From Austropuccinia psidii (taxonomy: Eukaryota > Basidiomycota > Pucciniomycetes > Pucciniales > Sphaerophragmiaceae): DNA of 64,000 nucleotides. Each line of letters opens with the position of its first letter. Position 1 is the first letter of the stretch. The stretch covers positions 8,241,888 to 8,305,887 of the forward strand of contig JALGQZ010000014.1 in assembly GCA_023105745.1 (NCBI GenBank), in the 5' to 3' direction. The notes beneath the pieces were generated by a model. It had not been told where the DNA came from, searched no databases, and was given only the letters and a program-made list of their open reading frames with translations. Positions 45,849-58,500 of the stretch are shown here, piece by piece. Position numbers and translations under genes: made by a program.

Positions 45849-47516
45849 GATGGCTATTACCAAATAATATTGATAATCCTGCTTATGTTCCAGAAGAAGC
45901 TTCACCACAGATCCCAATAGAAGGAATAAGTGTTACAGACTTGAACACCACCTTTTTTGAAGAATTAAGACACAGTTACACTCAAGATAAGAACTGTAGC
46001 ATCTTGTGCCAATTACTGAAGAAAGACTGTAAAGACAACTCTCTCTACATGCCTTGGATGAAATATGGAAGAAATCCTATGATGAAGGAAGATTTCACCT
46101 ACTGGATGGTATAATTTACCACAGAACCAAGCACACATGTGTCATGACAGTTGAGAACAGGTCACTAATCAATATTGTACTGAAAGAATGCCATGACAGC
46201 CCCTTCTCAGAACATCTGTATGAAGACAGAACTAGAGAAAAAGTGAAAACCTGTATATGGTGGCCAATGTGGCAGAAAGATGTTGCAGAGTATTGCAAAA
46301 CCTGTGACAGATGTAAAAAAGCAAATAAATCCACTGGCAAGAGACTTGAAAATATGATAAAAATCCAGGAACCAAGCAGACCTTGGGAAATTGTCCATAT
46401 GGATTGGGTAACTGGCCTACCACCAGGAGGTGACAGAAGTTATAATGCTTGCCTAGTGATTGTGGACAGATTCAGTAAAACTCCAATCTTTTTTCCATGT
46501 CACAAGGATGATACAGCCATGGATACAGCTCTTCTGATATGGAATAGAGTAGTATCATGGACTGGGATATTTACAAATATCATTAGTGATAGGGATCCCA
46601 AATTCACTTTAGCACTATGGACAAATCTTCACCAATTATTTGGCACTAAGCTGTCTTTCTCTAAAGCCTACCACCCACAAGCTGATGGTCTGGCTGAAAG
46701 GATGATCCAAACCTTAGAAGAAATGGTAAGAAGATTTTGTGCATATGGCCTTGAATTCAAAGATTGTGATGGATTTACCCATGATTGGTGTACTCTGTTT
46801 CCAGCACTGGAATTAGCATATAAAACATCAATCCATGCCAGTACCAATAAAACTCCTGCTATCCTAGAAAAAGGATGGAACTCCAAATTAGCCCAAGATT
46901 CCTTGAGGAAAGATATGATTCAAATACATCCCACAGCTGCTAGCTTCAAAGGAATTCTAGAAAAAGCTAGAAAGCATGCAGTAAGGTGCATGGAGGACTC
47001 TTTTGCATATGCTAAGGACAAATGGGATAAATCACATGCAACTCCAGATTTCAAAGTGGGGGACCTAGGTCTTGTATCCACCACTAATCTCAATAACATC
47101 AAAGGATGTAAAAAGCTGAAAGACTCCTTTGCAGGACCTTTTGTTATTAAGGCCCTCCATGAAGTAAATGCTGTTGAAGTAGAGTTATCTGAAGAGCTTA
47201 ACAATAAGCATCCTAAATTTCCAGTGAGCTTGATAAAGCCATATAAATGTAGTGATGCTGAAACATTTCCCTTGAGGAATAAAGTTCCCCAAGCTATACC
47301 TCCTGTTGAGCCATCTGGTGGTAAGAAAATTACCAAAGTTCTCAAAGAAAGAAAGTTGAGAACCAAAAAAGTAAGGGAATACCTTGTTAGGTACAGTGAC
47401 TAAACTTGTGAAGATGAATGGTTTCCAGAAAAAGAAATACCTGAAGCTACTAAACTTCTCAGAAGGTTCAGGAACACTATAAATAACAATATTAAAAAGT
47501 AATATTATTCTTTTAG
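45849..47516 (+). pseudogene. Integrase and chromodomain of Gyp1
   Basis: This continues the RNase H end at 35754 (the codons around DGLSRW are split by Gyp2). The zinc-binding HHCC region, the DDE core ([30 protein letters not shown]) and chromodomain remnants follow. A frameshift near 46050 separates 45854-46110 from 46054-47403. A TAA at 47401-47403 truncates the chromodomain before DEWF. The predicted protein starting at 45791 within LTR sequence is a junction artefact. Confidence 0.88.
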
Positions 47517-47526
47517 GGGAAGGTAA

Positions 47527-49330
47527 TGTGAGCCTTAGAGGTATTTTCATATACCCAAAAGGCCACAAAAGATAAATTAAGACACAAATATAAATAAAAT
47601 AAATGTATTTATATTATAAAAATGAAAAATGAAATACAAATACAAATTTATATTTAAAAATCAAAATTTAATTATAATTTAAAAATAAAATTACAATAAA
47701 ATTTAAGATTATGAAATTATATTTTTACTTGTAAAGATTAAGTAAAAATGAATTTTTAATAAAAATTGTCAAATAAAAATATTTTTGGTAAAAATTTATA
47801 TAAAATATATTATAACTTTTTATTCAATAAATAAACATATAAAAATTATTTCACCATTTGAACCCTCATAAGAAATTAGGTGGGGTCACCTCTGAGTCAA
47901 ATTTTTGTAACTCAACTCTAAATAAGCTTAAATTAAGTTTTCAGTATTTTAAATACAAAAATTGAAAATCCTCAAAACTTTAATTTAATTTACACCACAT
48001 GCGGTTTTAACCATCAATTTTTGTGTTAAAATTGAGGTAATGTGTTTAGTTTAGAAGTTATGAGGAATTGAAGTATTTTCAATTGAATTCAATTGAAATG
48101 TGAAAATGTGTGCCTGTATTCCATAAGTGAACTTTGATTTACATATGAGGTATCAATTATTACTGTATTGTACTGTACAATTCAATTGAATTACATATGT
48201 AAATGATAAGTATAATACATGATGAGGAATTGAAGGAAAAAATAAATTGGGGGGGAAAAGGAATTCTAGTTCTAAGGGAGAGCCAGAGCCCCAAAATCCT
48301 TGCTGAATGGTGTGGGATGTCAAAATCCATGCAAAAGTTCATTACTTTTGGCCTGGAATTGAGTCACAGGGTCTGTGACTCAATTGATGATGAGGGTTTG
48401 ATACCAACCAGGGTGGTTTTAACTGCTGCCAAGAGGGTAAAATTACCCTTAAGTTAAAAAGATGTTTGTAAAAACAGTTTTAACTGGTTTCCACGCCTCT
48501 TACACACATTTTTACTTGTTTTGAAGGCTCTAGACCAGGTATTGCTATAGTAATGGCTGTTTCAAGGGTCTGAAATGGCTAAAATGGCTTAAACCAGCCC
48601 TTTTTTGGTCTAAACCAGGGTTCAATGATGCCATAATTGGCTTTTCTGTTGTCAGACTGTTTATCACGATTGACAAAAGTAAATTTTACTTTTGGAGTAA
48701 GAAAATTGATGGATACAAAAGAATGTCTTCTTTGCCCCACTTTTCTCTTCATGTTGAAATCTTTTATAATTAGTTTAAACACCGTTAAACAAATCAATAA
48801 AAGATTCCAACAACCTTTTTTTAAATAATTCTAAACCTTTTAACCATGTGAAAAAATCATTATAATCATTGTTTGTAGCTCTTATGATCATTTTTACCCC
48901 TGAACCACGCCAAAAGTGAATTAAAGCATCTTTCATCACTGTAAACTTTGTCACTTTGGTTCCAAATTCACTCTGGTCAATTTTGGGTGCGTTTTCCCTT
49001 TATATTCTTTTTAAATACTTTTTCCTTTAATTAATTGCTTGCAGCTCTTTGCTCAATCAATTCCAATTGAAATTGCTCTTGAAGAAATTTGTTTTTTAGC
49101 CTTAAATATCTCTTGTAGAGTATTTTTGGATAAATTTTTATTGTTGGTAAAACAATAAATCTTTATAATATTATTGTTTTATACTAATAAAGCTATAAAA
49201 AATAAAACTGGTGTGTTTTCACTTAAAAATAATATTTCTTACTATTTTTAATTAATTTTTTCCTTATACAAATATTGAGGACAGGAAAAGTACTTGATTT
49301 TTAATCAAAGTTTCATATCCACACCTTACA
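47527..49330 (+). repeat. 3' LTR of Gyp1
   Basis: It begins TGTGAGCC, ends CCTTACA and is 1804 bases. It is followed by the duplicated gaagt (49331-49335) and the continuation of the Plv1 helicase. Confidence 0.93.
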
Positions 49331-49335
49331 GAAGT

Positions 49336-49737
49336 ACTCATTGAATCCATTGCTGCAGCTGGAACTGGCCTCAATATCACTTGCGCTAATATGGTCTATT
49401 TAATGGTGAGGGGACCCTACAAATTCTACTGTGATATTTGGACACTGACATCCACATTTCCAGGAGCCCAATTGGAACCCAGCCATTGAGGCTCAGGCTA
49501 TTTGTTGACTCCATTGTATTGAACAACAACAACCTGTGAAGGTCATTCATTATATCACTCCTCATTCAGTTGAGGTCAACATGCGGAAGGTACCTTTCAA
49601 GCTCATCTTTGTCCCTGTTTGTATTACTATTCTTAAATCTTTCTTTATGGAAACGCCATATTCAAATCACCCATAGTTCCAAGAAAAGAAAAACTCATTA
49701 ACCGCATGAGCCTTCCTGATATTATCTAATTTTTGTT
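49336..49737 (+). pseudogene. SNF2/RAD5-like helicase of Plv1, 3' part
   Basis: This contains the AAAGTGLNITCANMVYLM segment, an intron (GTGAGG...TTCCAG) and the NPAIEAQAI...LHCIEQQQPVKV remnant of motif VI. The same codon that is TGA in Plv2 is TGA here (49515-49517), and the CGT of the HRIGQ arginine is TGT. It ends with the same short exon as Plv2 (EKKNSLTA then TGA). Confidence 0.8.
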
Positions 49738-50011
49738 TGACATAGTTGATAATTCCTTTTCACCCTGTCACAGGTCCACAATCATGAACACCATGAGCTG
49801 GATAGAGCTTCTTCAATATTTCCTCAATGAAGGTGAGCAATAGAGTATTATTTCTAAGGGACACAGTAATACATTCCAATTCATATTGTTTATATTCTAA
49901 CATATTTAGCAAGTTGCATCTTTAAGAAATAATAATCAGATTGTATTACACCTGCACAAATAATTCACAAAATGTTAATTTGTAACTGTGGTATACATTT
50001 CGTTTCCTAGC

Positions 50012-50403
50012 TTATTGCAGAGAATTGCCATTTGTGCTAAAAACTGGCATTTCAATTATTTTGAGGGCAATAGTCTGCATCTTACTATTACCTTTGAGCC
50101 AATCTTGATCAAATACCTGAAAAAATAGCCCTTCAGGAATATCACCATCATCTGTTGATCATATTTCTGGAAATCTATCAATAGTTTTTTTACCCTTTTT
50201 ATTAATCTGATCACAAAAATCTATATCTTGATGAATTTTTGGTACCAACTCATTAAATAGGCCTGAGCGCCAGCGTAAGCCCACTTTGCGGTAAACTTGA
50301 CAGCCGTTTTCAACTACCTCCTCAGTATCTGAGCTTACTTGAGGGTCATTGAATTGTGATTCTAGAATTGGAAGTTTAGCTGTATCTCACCATTCATGAC
50401 AGC
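50012..50403 (-). pseudogene. Unknown protein 1 of Plv1, last exon
   Basis: This aligns with Plv2 20349-20750: LRWRSGLFNELV, a STDDGDIPEG-like stretch, VFDQDWLKG and the stop TAA at 50012-50014 are recognisable. Frames are broken in places. The exon start coincides with the Gyp3 insertion site at 50411/50412. Confidence 0.75.
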
Positions 50404-50411
50404 ACTCACAG

Positions 50412-52387
50412 TGTGGGAACTCCTCTTGTGTGGGATTAAAATGAGGCAGTACCTGGAGGGGGAAATCACAGGTAACTAGTTTTGAATTGCTAATAACTCC
50501 TGTAACCAAGGGTGGCAAGGGTGTATTGCCTGCCCCTCCTAAAATACTGAACGAAATCTTCCTTGGAGCTCACAAACCAAAATAAAATTAGTAAGTGGCT
50601 TTACAACTGCAGAAGACAAAATTCAGCAGTTTCAGATCAGACCTATTCAATAAATAATATGAAAAATAATGTCAGTAATTTTGGTTAATTGAGATTTTAA
50701 TGAAATACTTGTCTGTTCAATTTTAATATTTTTTGGTTAAATTTAGGTGAGTGGTTTCTTCTTGGTGATAAATCCTTGGTAGGATGGGTTATTTAAGGTT
50801 TTTTAGAAAAAAATTTGATGCGTGTTGATAAAGGTAATTTTGTCAAGGTGAAGTTATAATAGATTAAGATAATTTTTTAAAGGTTTGTTATTTTTTTAAG
50901 AGTGTTTAATAATAAAACAAAATTGTATTTGTTAAATTTAAGAGGTAAGATGCTTTGATATTGGATTTTTTAAAGGGGTAAGTTAATTTTAAAGCTTGAT
51001 AAATTGTTTAATTTTACTGGATAAAATATTTTAATAGAATAGTAAACCTAATCTTGGGTACTGGGTAATTTTTATTTTTATTTTAATAATAATAAGATTC
51101 CACTGAGCTTAGCTACTGGGTAATCTTCAACACTATACTTCCACTGAGCTTAGCTATTGGGCAAGTAAATTTACTATAATTTTCTGGACTAGCTCCCAGG
51201 TGAGAGATGAATTATTCCTATGCTTCCACTGTGCAGGGAATATAATGTGCATGGGGGGGATTTTGAAATTTGGGTGGAGAGAGCCCCTCTATTTATACCT
51301 TTTGGGAGCCCAGAGGGCCCTCCATGGGAGCTGTCTTTTTCCACTTTAATTCCTCTTGATTTCATTGTGTGACTCCATTTTTGGTGAGGCCCTTCCTTGC
51401 ATGGGTCAGGTGATTTAAGGTTTGGTGATAATCTTTCTCTGCACAGCCTTCTTTCATCACATGATGGTCTTTTGGTGAACTAATTATGATGTGATTTTCT
51501 TGGATTTTCCTTGCATGCATGAGGTGATTTCATTTTGGCTGAGGATTTTTCTTGTGCACAGCCTTTTTTTCTGTTCCATGATATGCTGTTGGTGGGTTCA
51601 GTATCACATGATGAATTTGTATTTCCTTTGCATATGTCATATTTTAGGCTTGGTAGAAGTGGCTGTGTAATTTATGCAGGTGTCATGGTTGTTCCTCTTC
51701 TTTTTGAACTTTAAGATGAGGTCAGGTGATAATTTCTTGCACTGGTGAATTTACTGTTATGTATAAGGTGATGTAATTTTTGAGTTTGACACATGCTATG
51801 TATAGTCATGTGGTTGAGATTTAATTAAAATTGTGTACTTCATTCAGGCTGTTGTAACTAGCTTTGGTTTGCATGAGGTGATGAGTGGTGTAGACAATTA
51901 TGATTCTGTTTTAAGGTTTTAAGTGGGGTTACTGAGGATATAAGATAAGGTACTCCTGTGGCTGTGTTGTAAATGACTTGCAGGAATTCCATGGAGTTGA
52001 GCTTTGCATCATGTGACTTTGAATGCAAGTTTGCTGTGTAGCTAATGCATGTGTAATTTTCTTGCTGAATGAGTCCTGTGGCTGTAAGGGGGTGTAAAGC
52101 TGGGTGGGGTGTGTAATTTAAAGGGTCGTACCTTATTTGTTGTAACTAGTTTACTACATGTAACTTAATTTTTACATATGCAAAATGAAATTGAATAATT
52201 TATTTAAACACATACACTGCCATTTGGTGCCTGTATCATGGTTTTATGAGTTAAATCCAGCTTCTTGCTGTAAAATTGACCTTTTGGTGTAAACTTTGAG
52301 TGTAAGTCTGCCTGTAGGCTGGATTTACTGCTGTTTTAAGGTACTATGAGCTTGAGCCTGGTGAAAAAAATGGTATGGAATACCACA
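50412..52387 (-). repeat. 3' LTR of Gyp3
   Basis: It runs from TGTGGGAACT to ATACCACA as read on the plus strand, 1976 bases. It is the same family as the solo LTR at 934-2820. It holds an extra segment near 51965-52075, bounded by repeated tcctgtggctgt, that the solo LTR lacks. On its internal side lies TCCCCCTCTCCAT, a polypurine tract read on the minus strand. Confidence 0.88.
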
Positions 52388-52435
52388 TCCCCCTCTCCAT
52401 TTAATGCTGTCCCCAGCATTCTAGGTGAGAGCTCT

Positions 52436-55400
52436 CTATTCTTCATTTGATTCTGTGGTATCCTCAAATACCTCTTCCTCATTTATTGATTCATCTTCTT
52501 CACTTTGTTCTTCTTCTGTGTCTTCTTTTGTGTTTATCAACTTTCCTCTTGGGTAGAACCTCTTGACTTGAGATGCTGCAAATCTTCTTGCTAATTCTGT
52601 TCCATCAAGTTCCTCAAGCTCATATGGTCCATTGTTTATTTGTCTGATTACTCTGTAGGGTCCATTCCATTTGTTTTTGAAAATTAGTCCCCAATTAGTT
52701 TCTATTGCTTTGTTGTAAACCAGGACCAAATCTCCTGGTTTGAGTGGTGATCTTAGTTGATGTGCCATTCTTCTATCCCAATATTTCATAGAGTCTTCCC
52801 TAGATTTTTTGAGTTTTTCTGCTGCTTTTCTTCTCATCTCTTCTTTTCCTTCCAATTGTTTGGCTCTGGCTTCCAGTAATTCCTCAGTTGTGGATATTTT
52901 GTGCCATTCTACTGCTAAAAATGTTTTTGTTTCAATGTCAATTGGTAATACTGGATGTTGTCCAAATTGGAGTTCATATGGTGAGAAACCAGTTGTCCTT
53001 TCAGTTGAGATTCTGTCAGCCAATGTAACCAAAGGTAGATATTTTTTCCATTTTCCTCCATTTTCTCCACACATATTGACTAATGCATCTTTGAGTTGCT
53101 TATGGCCCCTTTCAACCATTCCTTGAGACTCTGGGTAATAGGGTGTGGTGACTGATTCTTGATCCTGCTTTCTTTACTGCATCTTGCACTTCTTTTCCAA
53201 ACTCTGCCCCCCCATCAACAGTTACTTCTTTTGGTGAGCCATACCTGCATATCCATTCTGAGGTGAACCATTGTGCAATTGATTTTGCTGTTAATTTGAC
53301 TAGTCCAACTGTTTCTGGCCATCCTGAAAAATTATCTCTTGCCACAACCATATACTTCCATCTTCCAGATTTGATATGGAATGCATCCATACTGACCCTC
53401 TCAAAGATTGTTGATGTTGCTGTAGATTTTCCTTGTTCCCTTTGTAAGTTTTGACTTCTCTTTTGGCAGGCCAGGAAAGATTGAACCCATTTCTTGACTG
53501 AGTTCTTCATTCCTTCCCACCAAAGTCTTGCTTTGATTCTTCTATAAGTTTCATTTTCCCCTCTGTGGCCCATGTCTTCATGAAGTGACTTTAAAATGTA
53601 GCTTTGAACTTCTTGACTTGATATCACTGATTGAGGGTTTGGGTTATTTCTTCTTTTGAGTTGGCCATCTTCCAAGAAAAAGTTGGATGACCTTCTTTTT
53701 ATCATTCTAAACTCTTCATCTTTGCTTGATTGTGGTTTTTTCATTGTACTTAAGTATTCTTGCATTCTCTTCCAAAATACTTCTTGTTTGGTTGGTACCT
53801 GTATTCCTAAAAAATTGAGTGAATTTATAGTCTTAGCCCCAAATCCAGGGTGTGGCTTGATCCAATTTTCTTCTTCATCAAGTTCTGGTGCATCTTCATC
53901 TTCTTCTTCTGAGTTTTTTGGTCTTCTGGATAGCCCATATGGCATAGTGAAAGTTTTCCCTGGTTTGTGTACCAAATCAAAGGAAAATAGTTGAATAAAA
54001 GCCACCCATCTTGTCATGGGGGCATTGGGTAAGCAAGGGGTGTTGATCATTTCAATTAAGGCCTTGGCATCAACCTGTAATTCAAAATGTTGTCCCCAAA
54101 GTATGGTTTCAAGATTCTTGAGAATTCTTGCAACTACACAGAGTTCCAATTTGGGTTGTGAGTATTTTTATTCTAATTTTGAAAAAGTTATTGATTCATA
54201 TAATACTGGTCTGTCTTTTCCTTCTTTATCTTCTTGAGTGGGTACTGCTCCTGCAGCAATGTAGCTTGAATCTACTGCTAGCTTAATTTTTCCTAATACT
54301 TTGTCATAATACAATTTCTTGAGAGTTATTTCTTCTCCAACTATTCTTCTGAGCTTATGGAAAGCTTCTTCACATTTTTGATCCCAGTCCCAGTCAACAT
54401 CTTCTCTAGTGAGCCTTCTGAGTGGTGATGCAACTTGTGAGAGGTTTTCAATGAACATCCTTACATGGGCTCAAAGTCCAAGAAATCCCCTTATTTCCTT
54501 CTTGTTAAGAGGTGTTGGCCAATTTTGAATCTTGTTGATCTTTTTTTTTGAGATTGTTCTTCCTTTGAACAATACAACATGCCCTACTATGTCCAAAGCT
54601 GGAACACAGCATGCAAACTTGGATCCTGAGATTGTAAGTCCTGCTTCTTCAATCCTGAATAAAATTCTTTCTGATGTTATGGCATATTCCCATATAAATT
54701 TTCTTATTGAGGGGTTTTCTGGTAGTGTTTCTTGATTGTAAAGTGATCTTGGTCCTTTTATTCCTCCATCATCAATAAATATTCCTACACTTTCTGGTAT
54801 TTCTTCTTGGAGTATCCAGGTCATTTGGGCTTGGTATACTCCTACTGAGTTGGTGGCTCCTTGGGGTAGTCTTGTGAGTTGCATCTTCCAAGGGGTGTTT
54901 CAAAAGTAGTGAGGGGTCTTGTAGTGACATCTAATTCTCTTTCATCATATCCTCCCATGATGTCTCCTAGTCCATAGCATGCTCTTCCTGCAAATGCATC
55001 TAAAAATTCTTCAATGTGAGGTGGTAAGCCAGCATCCTTCATGGTGACTTTGTTGAGTTCTTGAAGGTCATGGACAATTCTGAGTTTCCCATTTGATTTG
55101 GCCACACAAAAAGATTGGGCTTGTGTAGCTTGAGGTGGATTGCTCATAGAGTCCAGTCCTGATTCTTTCTCTGATTAATTCAGTAAACTGAGGTAAAATT
55201 GATTTGGTAATGGGAATTGGTTTCTTCTGCCAAGATTCATGAGGTATTCCTGGTATCTTGTAAGGTTTTCCATATGAGTGTTTGAGTAATCCTCTTTCTT
55301 CTTCACAGAAAGCTATTGCTTTTTCCCTTAAGGTAATAACATTTTTGAGTAAATTGATTTCTTCATTTGATAACCATCCTGGTGGGCCGAAATTGACTGC

Positions 55401-55595
55401 TTGGAGTCTTTCATGGGTGACCTTGAAGGTTTCTTGAAATATAGGTGGGTTTGGTGATAAGGGTGTTTCATAAGGATCTCTTGACAAAGGTGGTCTTTCC
55501 AAAGGTGGGTTAAGGTCTTGAGGCATTGGCTCATTGACTGGTTTCACCTTCTTCAGGACTGATTTGTATTTGGCTGCTAAAATTTGGTGATCCAT
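52436..55595 (-). pseudogene. Gyp3 pol: reverse transcriptase, RNase H, integrase
   Basis: Successive frames give an N-terminal linker (NPPLERPPLSRDPYETPLSP), RT (VAKSNGKLRIVHDLQELNK, GDIMGGYDERELD, then FIDDGG near 54762-54779 in place of YxDD), RNase H (LAVDSSYIAAGAVPTQED, LQVDAKALIEMI), an integrase zinc region and DDE core (VSMDAFH, TVDGGAEF, GMVERGH), and an acidic Glu-rich tail. Breaks: frameshifts near 55105, 54885 and 53150, TGA near 54470 (after FLGL) and TAA near 54165. FIDD is normal for this rust-type Gypsy lineage in my recollection. It is not functional. Confidence 0.88.
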
Positions 55596-58500
55596 CTTTA
55601 ATTAGTTATTTTGTTTTTTTTCTTTATTTCTTTTTTTTAATGATTTCTAAGAATTTGCTAGTGTCCTGAAATCTTGAGGTCTTTACAATTCTTCTTTCTT
55701 CTTTCTTCCATAAAAAATGTAGTTTAAGGTCATACAGGACCTACAACTAGGTGTGTAACCCCTGTATATTAGGTATACAAGTCCTGCAGTTTAAGTCATG
55801 CAAGGACCTCCTGGCCTAATCCAAGGGCTCATCTTGATTCTTGAGCTCCTTTGGGCTTGATTTTGGGTTCCACTTGACTCTTGTTTTATTATTCAATATT
55901 CATGATTCCCACTTGATGAAAGATTCTTCTGGTTGTTTTATTTCTTGATAAGGAATTTTCTTGTATTAATTGATGGCTTGGGACTCCACTTTGTTTATTC
56001 TGGCCAATTTGATAATGCTAAAAACCTGTGAAACCCCTTGTTCCTGTTACACAAAAGGAGCAGTTTATTGTCATGCTAAGGAAAAAAATGGTCCTTCAGC
56101 ACTTCTCCTGACTAGGACAATCCCCTCCAGCTTCTTGGCTGTAATTATTTTTTTATAAGTTTCCCTGCCCAAGTCTACAGGGGAAGCAGTTTACTGTCAT
56201 GCTGAGGACCTCTTGAGTCTTCAAGCTTCTTTAAAATCCCAAGGGCAATTTGATTTGAGTGTTGTACATTATCTTGTTAGTCCTTCATGTTGAGTGAGTC
56301 CTGAGTTCATAATTAATCCAGTGAGTAATACTTCAGTCCATAAATTCTGGCCAGTGATTCTTGAATTCCAAATGAGTTTCAATCCAGAATCAAAGAAGTG
56401 TCCAAGGTCTTGTGTTGTCCAAAGGTCAATCCATAAGGAACTCCTGTTATTTTTTTATGAATAATCTTCTTCATTTTCAGTATTCTGAATAATTGTTCTA
56501 TGATAAGTTGTTTCCCAATTCTCTTGCTATTTTTTCAAAATAATTTATGTCCTTTTGGTTCTTCTGAATTCCTTAATTACACCTGTTATAAAAAAAATAA
56601 AAAATTGTAATAATAAGGTCATTTAAAAAATTGGTTTTAATCTTAATTTATTGATATATATATATATATATCTTAATAATATTTGTTTTTTTTAATAATA
56701 TTCTTTTGGATGAGGGCCCCCCTCGCCATTTAAAAATCTTGAGTTGGATTTCAAACTTTGAAGAGGATATATTCTCATTCCCCCAAAACTTCCACTATAA
56801 GGGCTAGTGTAAGAAATAAGTTTACCCACCCCTTATTTTTTATAGTGATTTTGATGAGGATAAATAATGATACAGTAAATATACATAATTTTATTTTAAT
56901 AATGATTCAATAAATATAAATATATAGATATATCTTTAATCTTTTTACTGTAAGTATAAAATATCCATTAACTGAGATATCTGAGGAAAAAGCACAATTC
57001 AAATGAAATAAACCTGAATCACAATTAAGATCATGGAACTGTTTGGTTGAGGGTGGTAATTTGTGCCCATCAGTAAAAATTGGTGCTCTTGAGAGTATTT
57101 ATAATTAATATTACATAATTGAATGATCATAATTTGAGTCCTTTATTCATATAATGACCCTTATGATGCCACAACTCTTCCTTTTGGAATCATCATTGTG
57201 ACTCAGACTTTACTTCAAGTCCATCCCCTTTATGTTTCAGATTTTCTGTTACCCATTAATGCATTTGAGTTGTTAAAAAATATAAACAGTGAAATTGAAA
57301 TTTGTACAATTTGAAAACTCTTGTTTGCTTTTTGGGGGGCTTTTTCAATTCCATTTAGAATAAACAGCACGTTGAGGTGTTATTAACATGCAAATTCCCC
57401 AAATTATGTCATCAATATATGAGTTTTTAATATGAATAACTCCTTCAGAATTCAATTAATGCCTTCATGGCACAAATACTTCTTCTTTTCAAACAATTTT
57501 CAATAACTCTCTTGTAATTGAAGAAATATTTCAAATAAATTGATCATTTTTTTAAAAAATTACTTGATGTAGAGTTCTTTTTTTTATTTTTTTATTATTG
57601 AGTTGAAAAATCAAGCCAACTTCATGGCTCTTGTTGTAATAGTAGGAAAGGTATAATAGAATATTCTTGAGCTCATGAATGGGATATGACCTTAATTCTT
57701 AGTGAAAATAGATAAATGAGTTTGAAATAGAAATAAAAAAAATGTGTTCAGAACATTCAAGTCAGTAAATCTTTCTAATTCTTGTTTATAATGACATAAA
57801 ATTAGAAATTCAAAAGATATGAAATGAAACCTTAGATAGTTTATAGTATTGCCTAGGACTTATCCTCCTTTGATAGTCCTTGTTCAATGTTTTTGAATAC
57901 TTTATAAAAGCAGTTTATGGTCTTGCCAAGGACCATTGGCTTATTGTGTTTTGTCTTTGAGTCCTTGTTGATAATTCTAATGGTGGGCAGTTTATGGTCT
58001 TGCTAAGGACCACAGATTCCCTTTTTTTTTTTTTTTTGTTTTTTTTTGTTTTTTTTCTTGATAATGGCTTGATTTCATGTTGATATTTGAAGGGGCAGTT
58101 CATGGTATTGCCAAGGACCATTGGTTAATTTTTCTTTATTGTTGTTGATAAATTTGAGTGGGCAGTTCATGGTCTTGCCAAGGACCATATCTTGTGTCCA
58201 GGCACCTGATTGTTGCATTTGGGGTTTCATGGCATGTAATTCATCTTCAAATCCAAGTTGTAAAATCAAATTAAACAGTTGATAGTTTTATTGAAGACTC
58301 TTTTTCACTTTAAAAGAAGTTTTAAGCCTATAAAATAAGAGAAATACTTTCATGATGAACACCTGTAGCATTCAAAATCAAATTTGTTAGAATAATATAT
58401 TGTAAAACATAAGAAACAAGCATAAAAAATAGAAACAGCAGTTTAAAGCCTTGCTTAGGGCTAATATTATTTTTTTTATTGTTTTTTGAACCCTATTTTT

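Larger units (their letters stand above)
6699..49330 (+). mobile_element. Gyp1, Ty3/Gypsy (chromovirus-type) retrotransposon carrying three nested insertions
   Basis: Long terminal repeats at 6699-8496 and 47527-49330 begin TGTGAGCC and end CCTTACA. The direct repeat gaagt lies at 6694-6698 and 49331-49335. Joining the flanks restores the helicase sequence seen uninterrupted in Plv2. Gyp1's own internal segments are 8497-9603, 11795-13852, 34176-35754 and 45854-47526. Removing the solo LTR, Plv2 and Gyp2 leaves a collinear gag, protease, RT-RNase H, integrase, chromodomain order. Several stops and frameshifts show it is dead. Confidence 0.93.
49331..50411 (+). mobile_element. Plv1, continuation to the right of Gyp1
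   Basis: The sequence resumes exactly where 6698 stopped and matches the reverse complement of Plv2 21440-20350. It holds the last exons of the helicase (+), the convergent spacer and the last exon of unknown protein 1 (-), and is then cut at 50412 by Gyp3. Confidence 0.88.

Noticed and set aside
56655..56672. Telomere or centromere satellite
   Set aside because: Only TA microsatellites and A/T runs are present; no TTAGGG-type repeats or long high-copy satellite.
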